Source: Nitrosospira multiformis (GTDB taxonomy: Bacteria; Pseudomonadota; Gammaproteobacteria; Burkholderiales; Nitrosomonadaceae). From it: DNA of 64,000 nt. The stretch is taken from NCBI RefSeq assembly GCF_900111585.1, contig NZ_FOHI01000001.1, positions 124,001 through 188,000 of the forward strand, written 5' to 3'. The notes under the pieces are model-generated. The model saw nothing but the letters and a program-made list of their open reading frames with translations, did not search any database and was not told the DNA's origin. Positions 47,257 through 55,568 of this stretch are shown here, one piece after another (the first letter of the stretch is position 1; every line of letters starts with the position of its first letter). A program made the position numbers and the translations under genes.

Positions 47257-48606
47257 ATGATGATGGATCCGGTAAAAATCGATACGCTGCTGGAGGCGCG
47301 CTGGATAATCCCGGTTGAGCCCGCGGGTACAGTGCTTCATGATCATGCCATTGCAATTGACGAGGGCATGATTCGCGCAATCCTGCCCCGCGACGAGGCA
47401 CGCGTGCAATTTGAGCCACGCGAACGCGTCGTGATGAACAGGCACGCGCTCATTCCCGGCCTGATAAATCTCCACACGCATGCGGCCATGTCGCTGATGC
47501 GAGGAATGGCAGATGACCTGCCCTTGATGGAGTGGCTAACCAATCATATCTGGCCGGCGGAAGCGAAGCACGTGGACCAGGGTTTTGTTTTCGATGGTAC
47601 GCGCCTGGCATGCGCCGAGATGTTGCAGGGCGGAGTCACCTGTTTCAATGACATGTACCTGTTTCCGGAAGCAACTGCGCGTGCTGCCTTGGCCTCGGGC
47701 ATGCGCGCCAGCATCGGCATGATCGCAATCGACTTTCCCACCGCCTACGCCAGCGATCCTGACGACTATCTGACCAAGGGCCTGGCGCTGCGGGATGATT
47801 ACAATTCGCATCCCCTCCTGTCATTCTGTTTTGCCCCGCATGCACCTTACACGGTAGGTGACAAGAATTTGTCCCGGGTTCTCACTTATGCAGAGCAGCT
47901 GGATGTGCCCATTCACATTCATTTGCACGAAACCGGGGATGAAATCAACAACAGCCTGAAAAGCTACGGAATGCGTCCGCTTGAGCGCATGCACAAGCTC
48001 GGGCTGCTCGGTCCCAATCTGATTGCGGTACACATGGTGCATCTTACCGAGGGGGAAATCGAACTGCTGGCGCAGCAAGGCTGTTCCGTAGCCCATTGCC
48101 CTTCTTCCAACCTGAAACATGCCAGTGGACTCGCGCCCGTTGCCGCTCTTATAGAAGCAGGCGTCAACGTGGGATTAGGGACGGATAGCGCCGCAAGTAA
48201 CAGCCGCCTCAAGATGTTCGAGGAAATGCGGCTTGCGGCACTCCTGGCAAAAGGACAAAGCGGCAGGGCAGAAGTATTGCCTGCGTGGCAGGGGCTGCAA
48301 ATGGCCACGCTCAACGGGGCCAGGGCTTTAGGGCTGGGAGACCGTATCGGCTCCCTTGTTCCAGGCAAGGCTGCGGATATTGCCGCAGTGGATTTCTCCA
48401 GTCTTGATCTGGCGCCCTGCTATGACCCTGTTTCCCATCTTGTCTATGCTGCCGGACGTGAACATGTGAGTCATGTGTGGGTAAATGGTAAAATGCTGCT
48501 GCGTGACGGGGAATTGACTACGCTGGACCGGGAAGAATTAGTGCACAGGGCTGAATTCTGGCGGGAACAAATGACAACAGGCGTGATAGCAGTTCACGAA
48601 AAATGA
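47257..48606 (+). CDS. mtaD: 5-methylthioadenosine/S-adenosylhomocysteine deaminase (amidohydrolase)
   Basis: The approximately 449-residue TRZ/ATZ-family metal hydrolase has [20 protein letters not shown] (HxH zinc site), [36 protein letters not shown] and the catalytic Asp in [15 protein letters not shown]. It deaminates methylthioadenosine or adenosylhomocysteine. In many betaproteobacteria it precedes ubiG and gph as here, linking recycling of the SAM by-product to UbiG. Several ATGs cluster at 47257-47263; the first is used. Confidence 0.88.
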   Translation: MMMDPVKIDTLLEARWIIPVEPAGTVLHDHAIAIDEGMIRAILPRDEARVQFEPRERVVMNRHALIPGLINLHTHAAMSLMRGMADDLPLMEWLTNHIWPAEAKHVDQGFVFDGTRLACAEMLQGGVTCFNDMYLFPEATARAALASGMRASIGMIAIDFPTAYASDPDDYLTKGLALRDDYNSHPLLSFCFAPHAPYTVGDKNLSRVLTYAEQLDVPIHIHLHETGDEINNSLKSYGMRPLERMHKLGLLGPNLIAVHMVHLTEGEIELLAQQGCSVAHCPSSNLKHASGLAPVAALIEAGVNVGLGTDSAASNSRLKMFEEMRLAALLAKGQSGRAEVLPAWQGLQMATLNGARALGLGDRIGSLVPGKAADIAAVDFSSLDLAPCYDPVSHLVYAAGREHVSHVWVNGKMLLRDGELTTLDREELVHRAEFWREQMTTGVIAVHEK

Positions 48607-49322
48607 TGGATAAAGAAATCGAAAATAGCAGTGTCAATGTTGATCTGCTGGAACTGGAAAAATTCAACCAACTCGCGCATCGCTGGTGGGATCCCAACAG
48701 CGAGTTCAAGCCGCTGCACGAGATCAATCCACTGCGGCTGGGTTACATAGAACGCCATGCCCGCCTGGCGGGTAAAGTCGTCCTGGATGTCGGCTGTGGC
48801 GGAGGTATCCTGTCTGAAAGCATGGCGGAGAGTGGCGCTCAGGTAACCGGTATCGATCTGGGCGACAAGGCGCTGAAGGTGGCAAAGCTGCACCTGCTGG
48901 AAAGCGGGAATAAAGTCAATTACCGTAAGATCTCGGTGGAAGCGCTCGCCGCGGAGCAGCCTCATCATTACGATGTGGTTACCTGCATGGAAATGCTGGA
49001 GCATGTGCCGGATCCTGTCAGTACGGTGAGAGCCTGCGCGGAGCTCGCCAAGCCCGGTGGCTGGGTGTTCTTCTCGACCATCAATCGCAACCCCAAATCG
49101 TACCTGTTTGCCGTGATCGGCGCGGAATACGTGTTGAACCTGCTGCCGCGCGGGACGCACGACTATGCCAAATTCATCAAACCTTCGGAGCTTGGGCGCA
49201 TGGCGCGCGAAGCAGGGCTGGATGTGCAGGAAGTGATCGGCATGAGCTACAATCCCATCACCAAAGTGTACTCCCTGGGACAGGATACCGACGTCAACTA
49301 CATCATGGCATTCCGTGCCTGA
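48603..49322 (+). CDS. ubiG: Ubiquinone biosynthesis O-methyltransferase
   Basis: The 239-residue SAM methyltransferase has the UbiG N-terminus ([35 protein letters not shown]), motif [15 protein letters not shown], and [22 protein letters not shown] and the membrane-interacting [12 protein letters not shown] segment. It performs two O-methylations in ubiquinone synthesis. Its start overlaps the mtaD stop by 4 bases (ATGA), so the two are coupled. Confidence 0.95.
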   Translation: MMDKEIENSSVNVDLLELEKFNQLAHRWWDPNSEFKPLHEINPLRLGYIERHARLAGKVVLDVGCGGGILSESMAESGAQVTGIDLGDKALKVAKLHLLESGNKVNYRKISVEALAAEQPHHYDVVTCMEMLEHVPDPVSTVRACAELAKPGGWVFFSTINRNPKSYLFAVIGAEYVLNLLPRGTHDYAKFIKPSELGRMAREAGLDVQEVIGMSYNPITKVYSLGQDTDVNYIMAFRA

Positions 49323-49443
49323 AACCCTCACGCTCCAAGGCCAGACTCAAGCGATCATTTTCTGCCTGTCCGATCACCGGTGACATCGTCAATCTGGATT
49401 GGCGTCCATCTTTATTCCTTCGGTTCGTATCCATCCTTCTTCC

Positions 49444-50091
49444 ATGATTAACGCCGTTCTCTTCGATCTCGACGGAACGCTTGCCGATACCGCACCCGAT
49501 CTCGGGTACGCCCTGAATCGGCAGCGCATTGCCCGCGGGCTGCTGCCCCTGCCATTGGAACTTATCCGCACCGAGGCTTCAGCGGGCGCGCGCGGCCTGT
49601 TGGGCCTGGGATTCAACATCAAGCCGGGGGACGCAGGATATGACGCCATGCGCGCCGAATTCCTCGACTTCTATGCGGAGCACCTCTGCCGTGAGACATT
49701 CTTATTCGCAGGTGTCGCGGATCTCCTCGATCAGCTCGATGACCGGGGCCTGATCTGGGGTATCGTCACCAACAAACCCGCCCGTTTTTCCGTCCCGCTC
49801 ATGGAGGCGCTGGGTTTGGGCAACCGTGCTTCCTGCCTTATCAGCGGGGGCGATACCACGCACTCCAAACCCCATCCCGAGCCCCTGCTGACTGCAAGCG
49901 GAGCAATAGCCGTTCCGCCGGAAGAATGCATTTATCTGGGCGACGACCTGCGCGACGTCCAGGCCAGCCTCGCCGCCGGCATGGAACCCATCATCGCGAG
50001 ATACGGCTATCTCGGCAATGTAGGCGCCCCCGAAACCTGGGGCGCAAGATACCTCATAGACCGGCCCGAAGAACTGCTCGGTTATTTGTAA
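49444..50091 (+). CDS. gph: Phosphoglycolate phosphatase, HAD family
   Basis: The 215-residue HAD hydrolase has motif I AVLFDLDGTLADTAPDLG (Asp8, Asp10), motif II GIVTNKPARF, Lys in SKPHPEPLL and motif IV YLGDDLRDVQASLAAG. It likely dephosphorylates 2-phosphoglycolate from DNA repair or from RuBisCO oxygenation, relevant if the organism is an autotroph. In betaproteobacteria it usually follows ubiG. The start at 49444 (MINAVLFDLDG) matches the family; the longer frame from 49399 does not. Confidence 0.9.
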   Translation: MINAVLFDLDGTLADTAPDLGYALNRQRIARGLLPLPLELIRTEASAGARGLLGLGFNIKPGDAGYDAMRAEFLDFYAEHLCRETFLFAGVADLLDQLDDRGLIWGIVTNKPARFSVPLMEALGLGNRASCLISGGDTTHSKPHPEPLLTASGAIAVPPEECIYLGDDLRDVQASLAAGMEPIIARYGYLGNVGAPETWGARYLIDRPEELLGYL

Positions 50092-50134
50092 AAACCGTTC
50101 GCACGATCCTTTCATACTTGTTTGTCTGGAAAAA

Positions 50135-50241
50135 CCCCCTCTCTGGCAGGGAGAGGAACGGGGAAAGAGAAGTGCCGGCCCTTCGCCCGACGTTCGTCCA
50201 AAGACCCCCTCTCCCTGCCAGGGAGAGGGCAGGGGAGAGGG
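50135..50241. repeat. Extragenic palindromic repeats (REP-like) after gph
   Basis: CCCCTCTCTGGCAGGGAGAGG (50135-50157 region) and CCCTCTCCCTGCCAGGGAGA...(50207-50229) are related near-palindromes 70 bases apart, followed by GCAGGGGAGAGGG. A second type of repeat, CCTGAGCTTGCCAAAGGATCG, lies at about 50281. Such elements recur between genes in many proteobacterial genomes. The rest of the 50092-50508 gap holds nothing recognisable. Confidence 0.6.
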
Positions 50242-50508
50242 TGGCTTCACTTCAATCTCTCGACTCCCGTTCCCCCTGATCCTGAGCTTGCCAAAGGATC
50301 GAAGGACCAACGATGAAGAAGATGCTAATAGACGACTTACTATTGGTATCACTCCAGTAATGACAAAATTCAGGATATGATGCGGTCTACCCCAGTAGTT
50401 AAAAAAATATCGGGTATAATCCCAGCCAGTATTGCTGCAAATCAAGGGAATCTTTGGGCAGACGTGCCGAGGGACTAATGCGTAGCACTCTCCATTGAAC
50501 TCTTTCGG

Positions 50509-50536
50509 TTCACAGTCATCTAATTAACCGTAATAC
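50509..50536 (+). promoter_or_regulatory. Candidate promoter of ssrA
   Basis: TTCACA (50509-50514) and TAATAC (50531-50536) are 16 bases apart, and the -10 box ends 8 bases before the mature tmRNA 5' end at 50545, the expected distance for initiation. Confidence 0.45.
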
Positions 50537-50544
50537 AGAATGCC

Positions 50545-50906
50545 GGGGGCGACCTGGCTTCGACGTGGGTTGCAAAGCAGAGCAGGGCATACCGAGGACC
50601 AGTTACCTCGTAAATACATCTGGAAACCAATAGTCGCAAACGACGAAAACTACGCTTTAGCCGCTTAAATCCGGCTAGACTCCGCACCGGTGGGCCTCAA
50701 CGCCGGGTCTGGCAACAGGCAGCGGAGCCATTAACGAGGATCGCGCTTTGTAGGGTTACTTTATAGAGCGCTAAACAATAGGTAACTCGCCTGCCATTAG
50801 TTCGCCGGTTGACGGATGCCAGGTTAAATTAAAAAACATGGCTAAGTATGTAGAACTGCCTGTAGAGGACTTGCGGACGCGGGTTCAATTCCCGCCGCCT
50901 CCACCA
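50545..50906 (+). ncRNA. ssrA: Transfer-messenger RNA (tmRNA)
   Basis: The 362-nt RNA begins GGGGGCGACCTGGCTTCGAC and ends in a tRNA-like half with GGGTTCAATTCCCGCCGCCT + CCACCA; the 5' GGGGGCG pairs with CGCCTCC. The open frame at 50636-50668 encodes the tag ANDENYALAA and then TAA. tmRNA with SmpB rescues stalled ribosomes and marks the incomplete protein for proteolysis. The 3' end is the apparent integration site of the following island. Confidence 0.97.
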
Positions 50907-50940
50907 ATTGAAAGTCCAAAATAATCCAAAGAAATCCAGA

Positions 50941-50974
50941 AAACCCGCATGAATTAAGGCGTGCGGGTTTTTTG
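50941..50974 (+). terminator. Terminator after ssrA
   Basis: AAACCCGCA (50941-50949) pairs with TGCGGGTTT (50962-50970) across a 12-nt loop and is followed by more T. It lies between the tmRNA 3' end and the integrase and is probably island DNA. Confidence 0.75.
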
Positions 50975-51010
50975 TTGCCCAAACAAATCCAAACTCATCT
51001 ATTGTAATCC

Positions 51011-51069
51011 GACGGTAACTGACGGTAAACTTGACGGTAATAGAGTTACCGCCAACTGGAGTTACCGTC
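51011..51069. promoter_or_regulatory. Five-copy GACGGTAA array abutting the integrase start
   Basis: Three direct copies of GACGGTAA start at 51011, 51021 and 51033; two inverted copies follow at 51046-51053 (TTACCGCC, one mismatch) and 51062-51069 (TTACCGTC), the last ending on the base before the ATG. Spacing of the first pair is 10 bases, one helical turn. It may be an integrase arm-site cluster or an operator that controls integrase. Confidence 0.6.
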
Positions 51070-52290
51070 ATGGCACTTACCGACACCGCCATTCGCAATA
51101 GCAAGCCTGCTGACAAGCCCCTGAAGCTAACAGATGAGCGCGGCCTCTATCTGTTATTAAAACCGAATGGCTCCCGCTGGTGGCGCTTTGATTACCGCTA
51201 TGGCGGCAAACGCAAAACCCTTTCCATGGGCGTCTACCCCGACGTGAGCCTGAAGGAAGCTCGCAATCGGCGTGATGAAGCGCGTAAGCTGCTTGCTTCC
51301 GAGGTCGATCCTGGCGAAAACCGTAAAGCGGTCAAAGCTGCCAAGCTGGAGAAGGCTGCAAATAGTTTCGAAGTTGTCGCTAGGGAGTGGTATGCGAAGT
51401 ATTCCCCGACCTGGAATGAAAGCCATGGCGAGCGCATCATTCGCCGCTTTGAGCGTGACATATTCCCCTGGATAGGCAGCAAGCCCATTGCCGAGATAGC
51501 CGCACCTGAACTGCTGACAACAGTGCGGCGCATCGAAGACAGGGGCGCAGTGGAAACCGCGCATAGGGCATTGGGTAACTGTGGACAAGTTTTTCGCTAT
51601 GCCATAGCAACCGGACGTGCTACCCGAGATATTTCCACTGATTTGAGAGGCGCCCTTCCCCCGGTTAAGGGAGAACATTTTGCTGCTATTACTGAACCTA
51701 AGCAGGTAGGAGCGTTGCTCCGGGCAATCGATGGCTATACAGGTTCTCACGTTGTACGTTGTGCCTTGCGTCTTGCTCCGCTGGTATTCGTGCGTCCTGG
51801 CGAGCTACGTAAAGCTGAGTGGAAAGATATAGACCTAGATGCGGCGGAATGGCGCTATACCGTCACCAAAACCAATACTCCGCACGTTGTTCCGCTTTCA
51901 ACACAAGCGGTAGAAATATTCAAGGAACTGCAAGCCTTAACCGGCAGAAGTCGCTTTGTTTTCCCTGGCGCACGCACCAATGGCAGACCAATGAGCGATA
52001 ACGCGATTCTTGCTGCACTTCGGCGCATGGGCATAGACAAGGAAGAAATGAGCGGACATGGCTTTCGCGCCATGGCACGAACCATTCTTGATGAAGTGCT
52101 AGGTGTTCGCCCCGACTTTATTGAACACCAGCTAGCCCATGCTGTTAGGGACCCGAACGGACGCGCTTACAACAGAACTGCACACCTTCCGGAACGGCGG
52201 AAAATGATGCAGCAATGGGCGGATTACCTCGACAAATTGAAGGCGGGAGCAGAAATAATTCCTTTAAATAGTGCTCTAGCTCAAGGCTGA
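51070..52290 (+). CDS. int: Tyrosine integrase, P4-like, next to ssrA
   Basis: The 406-residue site-specific recombinase has the DUF4102 arm-binding N-terminus (LTDTAIRNSKPADKPLKLTD, GLYLLLKPNGSRWWRFDYRY), a core-binding domain and the catalytic domain: Arg in VFVRPGELRKAEWKDID, SGHGFRAMARTIL (H-x-x-R), HQLAHAVRDPNGRAYNR with the last His region and nucleophile Tyr. It integrates the island into the 3' end of ssrA and reads away from it. ATG 51070 is chosen since it starts the family N-terminus; the longer frame crosses the repeat array. Confidence 0.94.
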   Translation: MALTDTAIRNSKPADKPLKLTDERGLYLLLKPNGSRWWRFDYRYGGKRKTLSMGVYPDVSLKEARNRRDEARKLLASEVDPGENRKAVKAAKLEKAANSFEVVAREWYAKYSPTWNESHGERIIRRFERDIFPWIGSKPIAEIAAPELLTTVRRIEDRGAVETAHRALGNCGQVFRYAIATGRATRDISTDLRGALPPVKGEHFAAITEPKQVGALLRAIDGYTGSHVVRCALRLAPLVFVRPGELRKAEWKDIDLDAAEWRYTVTKTNTPHVVPLSTQAVEIFKELQALTGRSRFVFPGARTNGRPMSDNAILAALRRMGIDKEEMSGHGFRAMARTILDEVLGVRPDFIEHQLAHAVRDPNGRAYNRTAHLPERRKMMQQWADYLDKLKAGAEIIPLNSALAQG

Positions 52291-52645
52291 GGCATTTTCG
52301 ATTAGAATTTAATCTGGGTGCATAAAGACACCGAAGACCTCACGGCAGAAATTTGTGCGACGCGGCGATATATGCAAATAGCATCTCAGAAGGTCTTCAA
52401 ATAATACTCTCTCTAATGACTAGGTCGGGCCGAAGGTTGCGTCGGGAAGGTTTTTTTGTTTTTGGTGACGAGGTGTGAGGCTGTCCCGGGACTAGACGAA
52501 CAGCTAGATTTAATGGAAGCAGGACGAGGATTATCTGGGCGGAAATATGCCTCTCGTACTTGCTACAACTCTTAAGGTGATCCGCAAAGGCAATCTCGCA
52601 ATGATCCCACTATCTTAACTTTAGAAGCGTACACCGAATAAGACT
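52291..52645. other. 355-bp gap without a recognised gene
   Basis: No ORF with coding character and no clear hairpin is seen between integrase and the next gene. It presumably contains the promoter of the following hypothetical gene. Confidence 0.4.
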
Positions 52646-53668
52646 ATGGGCAAAAACGTTTCCAAGCTGAATAAGCTGAAAGAGAAGCTGACTATCTTAG
52701 ATACTGCGCGTGATCTGGCAAATTTTTTCGATGAAGAAGTAACCGAAGCTGATGTTCTCCAGCTGGCACTTGACAAGAAATTACAGTTATCTGTTTATTT
52801 CCCGAGTCTTGCGATAGTTCGTCCGGAAAAAATTGTGGAATACAACGACGCAGAGTTGCGAGCCGCAACAGAAAAAGGGATTTTCCCCGAAGAATTGGAC
52901 TGGCTTACATTGAATCCAGCAATAATTGAGGTGCTTCCGAGTTCGCTTCGTGAAGCAGGGGAGATCAAACATCTCTTAAGTGTGCCGCTCGGAGATAATC
53001 GATACCTCAGTTGGAGCAGTGAAGTGAAAACTGCTGTTGGAGTGTGTGATCTGCCCTTGCTAGGTGATGAGTTGTTCGACATTGAACGGAAATACCAAAT
53101 ACTTATTGGTGAGCAGCCTACCAATAAGAGAACGTTTACAGGTGCAATAGTTAAACTACCTAGTGGGGAATTTGCTCAGCTTCAAGCAAAATACGATGAC
53201 AACGAAGATCATCCAGGATCACTCGCCGAATTAGAACAAATTCATGAGATATTAGCTGAGCAAGATCTGAGTCCAGCAGACAAAAAACGACTGCTGGATG
53301 AATTCAAGCAAAACCAAATTAAGTTCTTTACAGAGAGAAGCTCCCGACCACCCCCAGTTGACTATTACTGCTGTAACTTGCCTGAGGATAGCGTATTTGT
53401 GGTGCGTCCTGCTGCGCTGGAGGAATTTAAACAAACAATAAACGGAGCATCAGTCTCTGATAAGAAACTGGGAACAAATGAGCGCAATACCTTGCTTATC
53501 ACGATTGCAGCTCTTTGCAGGGAGCACTCAGGAATAAACATTAAAGAGCGTGGTGCTGCGGGCAAGATTGCAAGGATGACGGAGGAACTCGGAGCAGGAA
53601 TTACTGAAGAAACAATTCGTAAGATCCTGGAAAAAATCTCTGAGGCCCTGGAAAGCCGTATGAAATAA
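52646..53668 (+). CDS. Conserved mobile-element hypothetical protein
   Basis: The 340-residue acidic cytoplasmic protein starts MGKNVSKLNKLKEKLTIL and ends with a region seen in integrative-element proteins: KKLGTNERNTLLITIAALCR and AGITEETIRKILEKI, a helical domain that resembles a DNA-binding or oligomerisation module. The N-terminal part (ARDLANFFDEEVTEADVLQL) may be a small winged-helix or docking domain. No enzymatic motif is visible. I cannot assign a function. Position between integrase and AlpA is typical of island accessory genes. Confidence 0.7.
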   Translation: MGKNVSKLNKLKEKLTILDTARDLANFFDEEVTEADVLQLALDKKLQLSVYFPSLAIVRPEKIVEYNDAELRAATEKGIFPEELDWLTLNPAIIEVLPSSLREAGEIKHLLSVPLGDNRYLSWSSEVKTAVGVCDLPLLGDELFDIERKYQILIGEQPTNKRTFTGAIVKLPSGEFAQLQAKYDDNEDHPGSLAELEQIHEILAEQDLSPADKKRLLDEFKQNQIKFFTERSSRPPPVDYYCCNLPEDSVFVVRPAALEEFKQTINGASVSDKKLGTNERNTLLITIAALCREHSGINIKERGAAGKIARMTEELGAGITEETIRKILEKISEALESRMK

Positions 53669-53678
53669 ATAGCTATTC

Positions 53679-53708
53679 CCAAATTTGGTTTTAATTTCCC
53701 AAATTTGG
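53679..53708. promoter_or_regulatory. Twin palindromic operator CCAAATTTGG
   Basis: The palindrome CCAAATTTGG occurs at 53679-53688 and again at 53699-53708, within a tandem repeat of TTCCCAAATTTGGTTTT. The centres are 20 bases apart, about two helical turns, which suits two dimers on one face. It lies just downstream of the preceding gene and about 63 bases before the AlpA-type gene, so it is a good operator candidate for that regulator. Confidence 0.6.
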
Positions 53709-53770
53709 TTTTTCCCCCTACTTAGAGAATTAGGATGCAATCGTCTTATCTTGGACGGAGGCAATTCCTA

Positions 53771-54040
53771 ATGAACCAAATCCCTGAAATAGGCTTTCTT
53801 CGCCTGTCGCAAATCATCGGCAATCCCAAAGCCGTACCACCTATCCCTCCTATTATTCCTGTCAAAAAATCCACATGGTGGGCCGGGGTCAAATCTGGCC
53901 GTTATCCAAAATCGCTGAAACTCGGCCCGCGAGTTACTGTTTGGCGGGTTGAAGATATCCGCGCCCTCATTGCTTCAAAAGGAAGTGAGATGGTCATAAA
54001 AACGAAGGGTCACAACCGCCCAACTGAGCCACCCCGGTAA
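53771..54040 (+). CDS. AlpA-family transcriptional regulator/excisionase-like protein
   Basis: The 89-residue protein has the pattern of phage AlpA/Xis-like winged-helix proteins: FLRLSQIIGNP, then KSTWWAGVKSGRYPKSLKLG with the recognition helix, and TVWRVEDIRALIA. Members switch on integrase or help excision. Start 53771 follows GGAGG by 10 bases; an upstream in-frame start at 53735 is less likely. An operator-like twin palindrome lies before it. Confidence 0.85.
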   Translation: MNQIPEIGFLRLSQIIGNPKAVPPIPPIIPVKKSTWWAGVKSGRYPKSLKLGPRVTVWRVEDIRALIASKGSEMVIKTKGHNRPTEPPR

Positions 54041-54257
54041 CTTCCTGCAAGCTGATTTATTCGCCCACCTGCTGCCCATCTTTTGGCAGAGGGAGAGGAA
54101 CTGATTATCCAACGTTGGCTTGCGCATAGTTAAGAGACTGATGAAAAGTCATTACCTGTGCTTGAACAATGCAATACCGATTCCGATGGGAAGGATTATT
54201 TCATGCCCAAAGCAAACATCATACTGAAACAACTCCGGAAAGACGAGGAGAACCATT

Positions 54258-55001
54258 ATGGTAAAACGAACAGAGAATTCCGCAGCGAAGGGTGAGGTAA
54301 AACCCGAACCTGTTTACAACCCCCGCAAATCAGTAGTGCTCGACTGCGGAAAAACAGAGGCGGAAATACGGGAAGGATATGCGGCGTTGGTCACGTCACC
54401 CGAGCTCGCGGGATACCGGATTATCCATATAGCCGAGCAAGGAGTAGGGATCGGGACACAGATAGACGTGCCAGCATTGATGGAACGATTACGCGATGAG
54501 GCAGCCGCCGTGAACCGCGGAGATCTCACACAGGCTGAGGCGATGCTAATGAATCAGGCAACCGCGTTGCAAAGCTTGTTTGCGAGACTTACTGAGCGAA
54601 GCATAGGTTGCGACAGCATCTCATCATTTGAGGTTCACATGAGAATGGCGCTGCGAGCACAAAGCCAATGTCGGACCACGCTGGAAACTTTGGCAATGAT
54701 CAAAAACCCTCCAATGGTTTATGCGCAACAAGCCAATATCGCCCATGGTAATCAGCAAGTAAACAATAATTCTGCTGGTCCAATATCACCGGAGGAGAAA
54801 GACCGCGATATTTGCGCAGATATCCCGGAAAAGACCCACCAGCTCACGCGCGCGGAAATAAAAAGTGAGCAAAACAAAGTATTAATGGAGGTGCAACGTG
54901 GCCAGACAGTGGACGCTCGAGGAACGGATGAGGCAAGCGAAACTGATTCAGCAGTGGAGGCCGTGGAGAAAGTCAACAGGACCGCGAACACCCGAAGGTA
55001 A
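54258..55001 (+). CDS. Mobile-element hypothetical protein
   Basis: The 247-residue soluble protein contains TEAEIREGYAALVTSPELAG and a helical centre (LTQAEAMLMNQATALQSLFA, MRMALRAQSQCRTTLETLAM) followed by QQANIAHGNQQVNN, a pattern common in hypothetical genes of betaproteobacterial islands next to primases. The C-terminus is acidic and polar. I know no function. GAGGAGAACC precedes the ATG. It overlaps the next gene by 104 bases in another frame. The gap 54041-54257 has nothing except a possible 31-codon ORF at about 54203. Confidence 0.65.
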   Translation: MVKRTENSAAKGEVKPEPVYNPRKSVVLDCGKTEAEIREGYAALVTSPELAGYRIIHIAEQGVGIGTQIDVPALMERLRDEAAAVNRGDLTQAEAMLMNQATALQSLFARLTERSIGCDSISSFEVHMRMALRAQSQCRTTLETLAMIKNPPMVYAQQANIAHGNQQVNNNSAGPISPEEKDRDICADIPEKTHQLTRAEIKSEQNKVLMEVQRGQTVDARGTDEASETDSAVEAVEKVNRTANTRR

Positions 55002-55116
55002 GGCGGCCACGGCACGAAATGCATACAAAGGAGGAACGCGAAAGCTGATGCGGAATCTGTCCCGGCTATTAAAGGAGCAATCTAATCAGCTTTCAAGCTA
55101 TCGAAAGGGGCAATAG
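54898..55116 (+). CDS. Small basic hypothetical protein overlapping the previous gene
   Basis: The 72-residue protein starts at GTG 54898, preceded by GGAGG at good spacing, inside the end of the previous gene in a different frame. It contains RMRQAKLIQQWRPWRKSTGP and RTPEGKAATARNAYKGGTRK, the STGPxTxEGKA...RNA motif that recurs in short island and phage proteins. It is strongly basic and may bind nucleic acid. Function is unknown. Confidence 0.65.
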   Translation: MARQWTLEERMRQAKLIQQWRPWRKSTGPRTPEGKAATARNAYKGGTRKLMRNLSRLLKEQSNQLSSYRKGQ

Positions 55117-55118
55117 AT

Positions 55119-55260
55119 ATGAGCAAAGAAAAGCCAGAATCACCCCGAAACGCAACGTAACCAATTCATCCAATATTTAGAGGAAGTCCAGGATTCTGTT
55201 CTGAGAGATGGTCACGAGCAACAGGAGATCCTAGACAAAGATCATAGGAGAGGAGAATGA
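55119..55260 (+). pseudogene. Short frameshifted ORF before the primase
   Basis: ATG 55119 reads MSKEKPESPRNAT and stops, but the +1 frame from the same place continues NQFIQYLEEVQDSVLRDG and EQQEILDKDHRRGE to a TGA at 55258-55260 that overlaps the next start codon (ATGA). The two parts look like one 47-residue acidic protein with a single-base indel near 55155. The family is unknown. Confidence 0.4.
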
Positions 55261-55568
55261 AGCGAACCAACCAGCTCAGGCGTGGGAGTTGCATCTCTTT
55301 GTTTAAACGTAACCGCCTTCCCTCACCCTTTCAATACTATAAGGGTCAGGGGCTTAAATTCATCGGAGGAGGCGAATGGAAGAGCGCTTGCTGCCCATTC
55401 CATGACGACAAGAGGCCGAGCCTACGCGTACGTCTGGACACGGGTGGCTTTCGCTGCATGGCATGCGGAGCCTACGGCGGTGATGTGCTCGCCTTCCACA
55501 TGCAGCGACACCGATTGAGCTTTATTGAAGCCGCAAAGCAACTGGGAGCATGGGAGGCCGAGCGATGA
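55257..55568 (+). CDS. CHC2 zinc-finger primase domain protein
   Basis: The 103-residue protein holds a DnaG-type CHC2 zinc finger: CCPFHDDKRPSLRV, then GGFRCMACGAYGGDVLAF, giving Cys, His and the CxxC ligands, followed by SFIEAAKQLGAWE. It lacks the RNA-polymerase domain, which lies in the next gene, so the primase is split. The end overlaps the next ATG by 4 bases. It probably recognises the primer start site for island replication. Confidence 0.87.
   Translation: MKRTNQLRRGSCISLFKRNRLPSPFQYYKGQGLKFIGGGEWKSACCPFHDDKRPSLRVRLDTGGFRCMACGAYGGDVLAFHMQRHRLSFIEAAKQLGAWEAER

Noticed and set aside
51011-51069. CRISPR array at the GACGGTAA repeats
   Set aside because: Units are only 8 bases, mixed in direction, with irregular 2-8 base spacing; no cas gene and no 25-40 base repeat-spacer pattern was seen anywhere in the window.
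54203-54296. 31-codon ORF before the 247-residue island gene
   Set aside because: Short, overlaps the real start, and no family or clear ribosome-binding site supports it.
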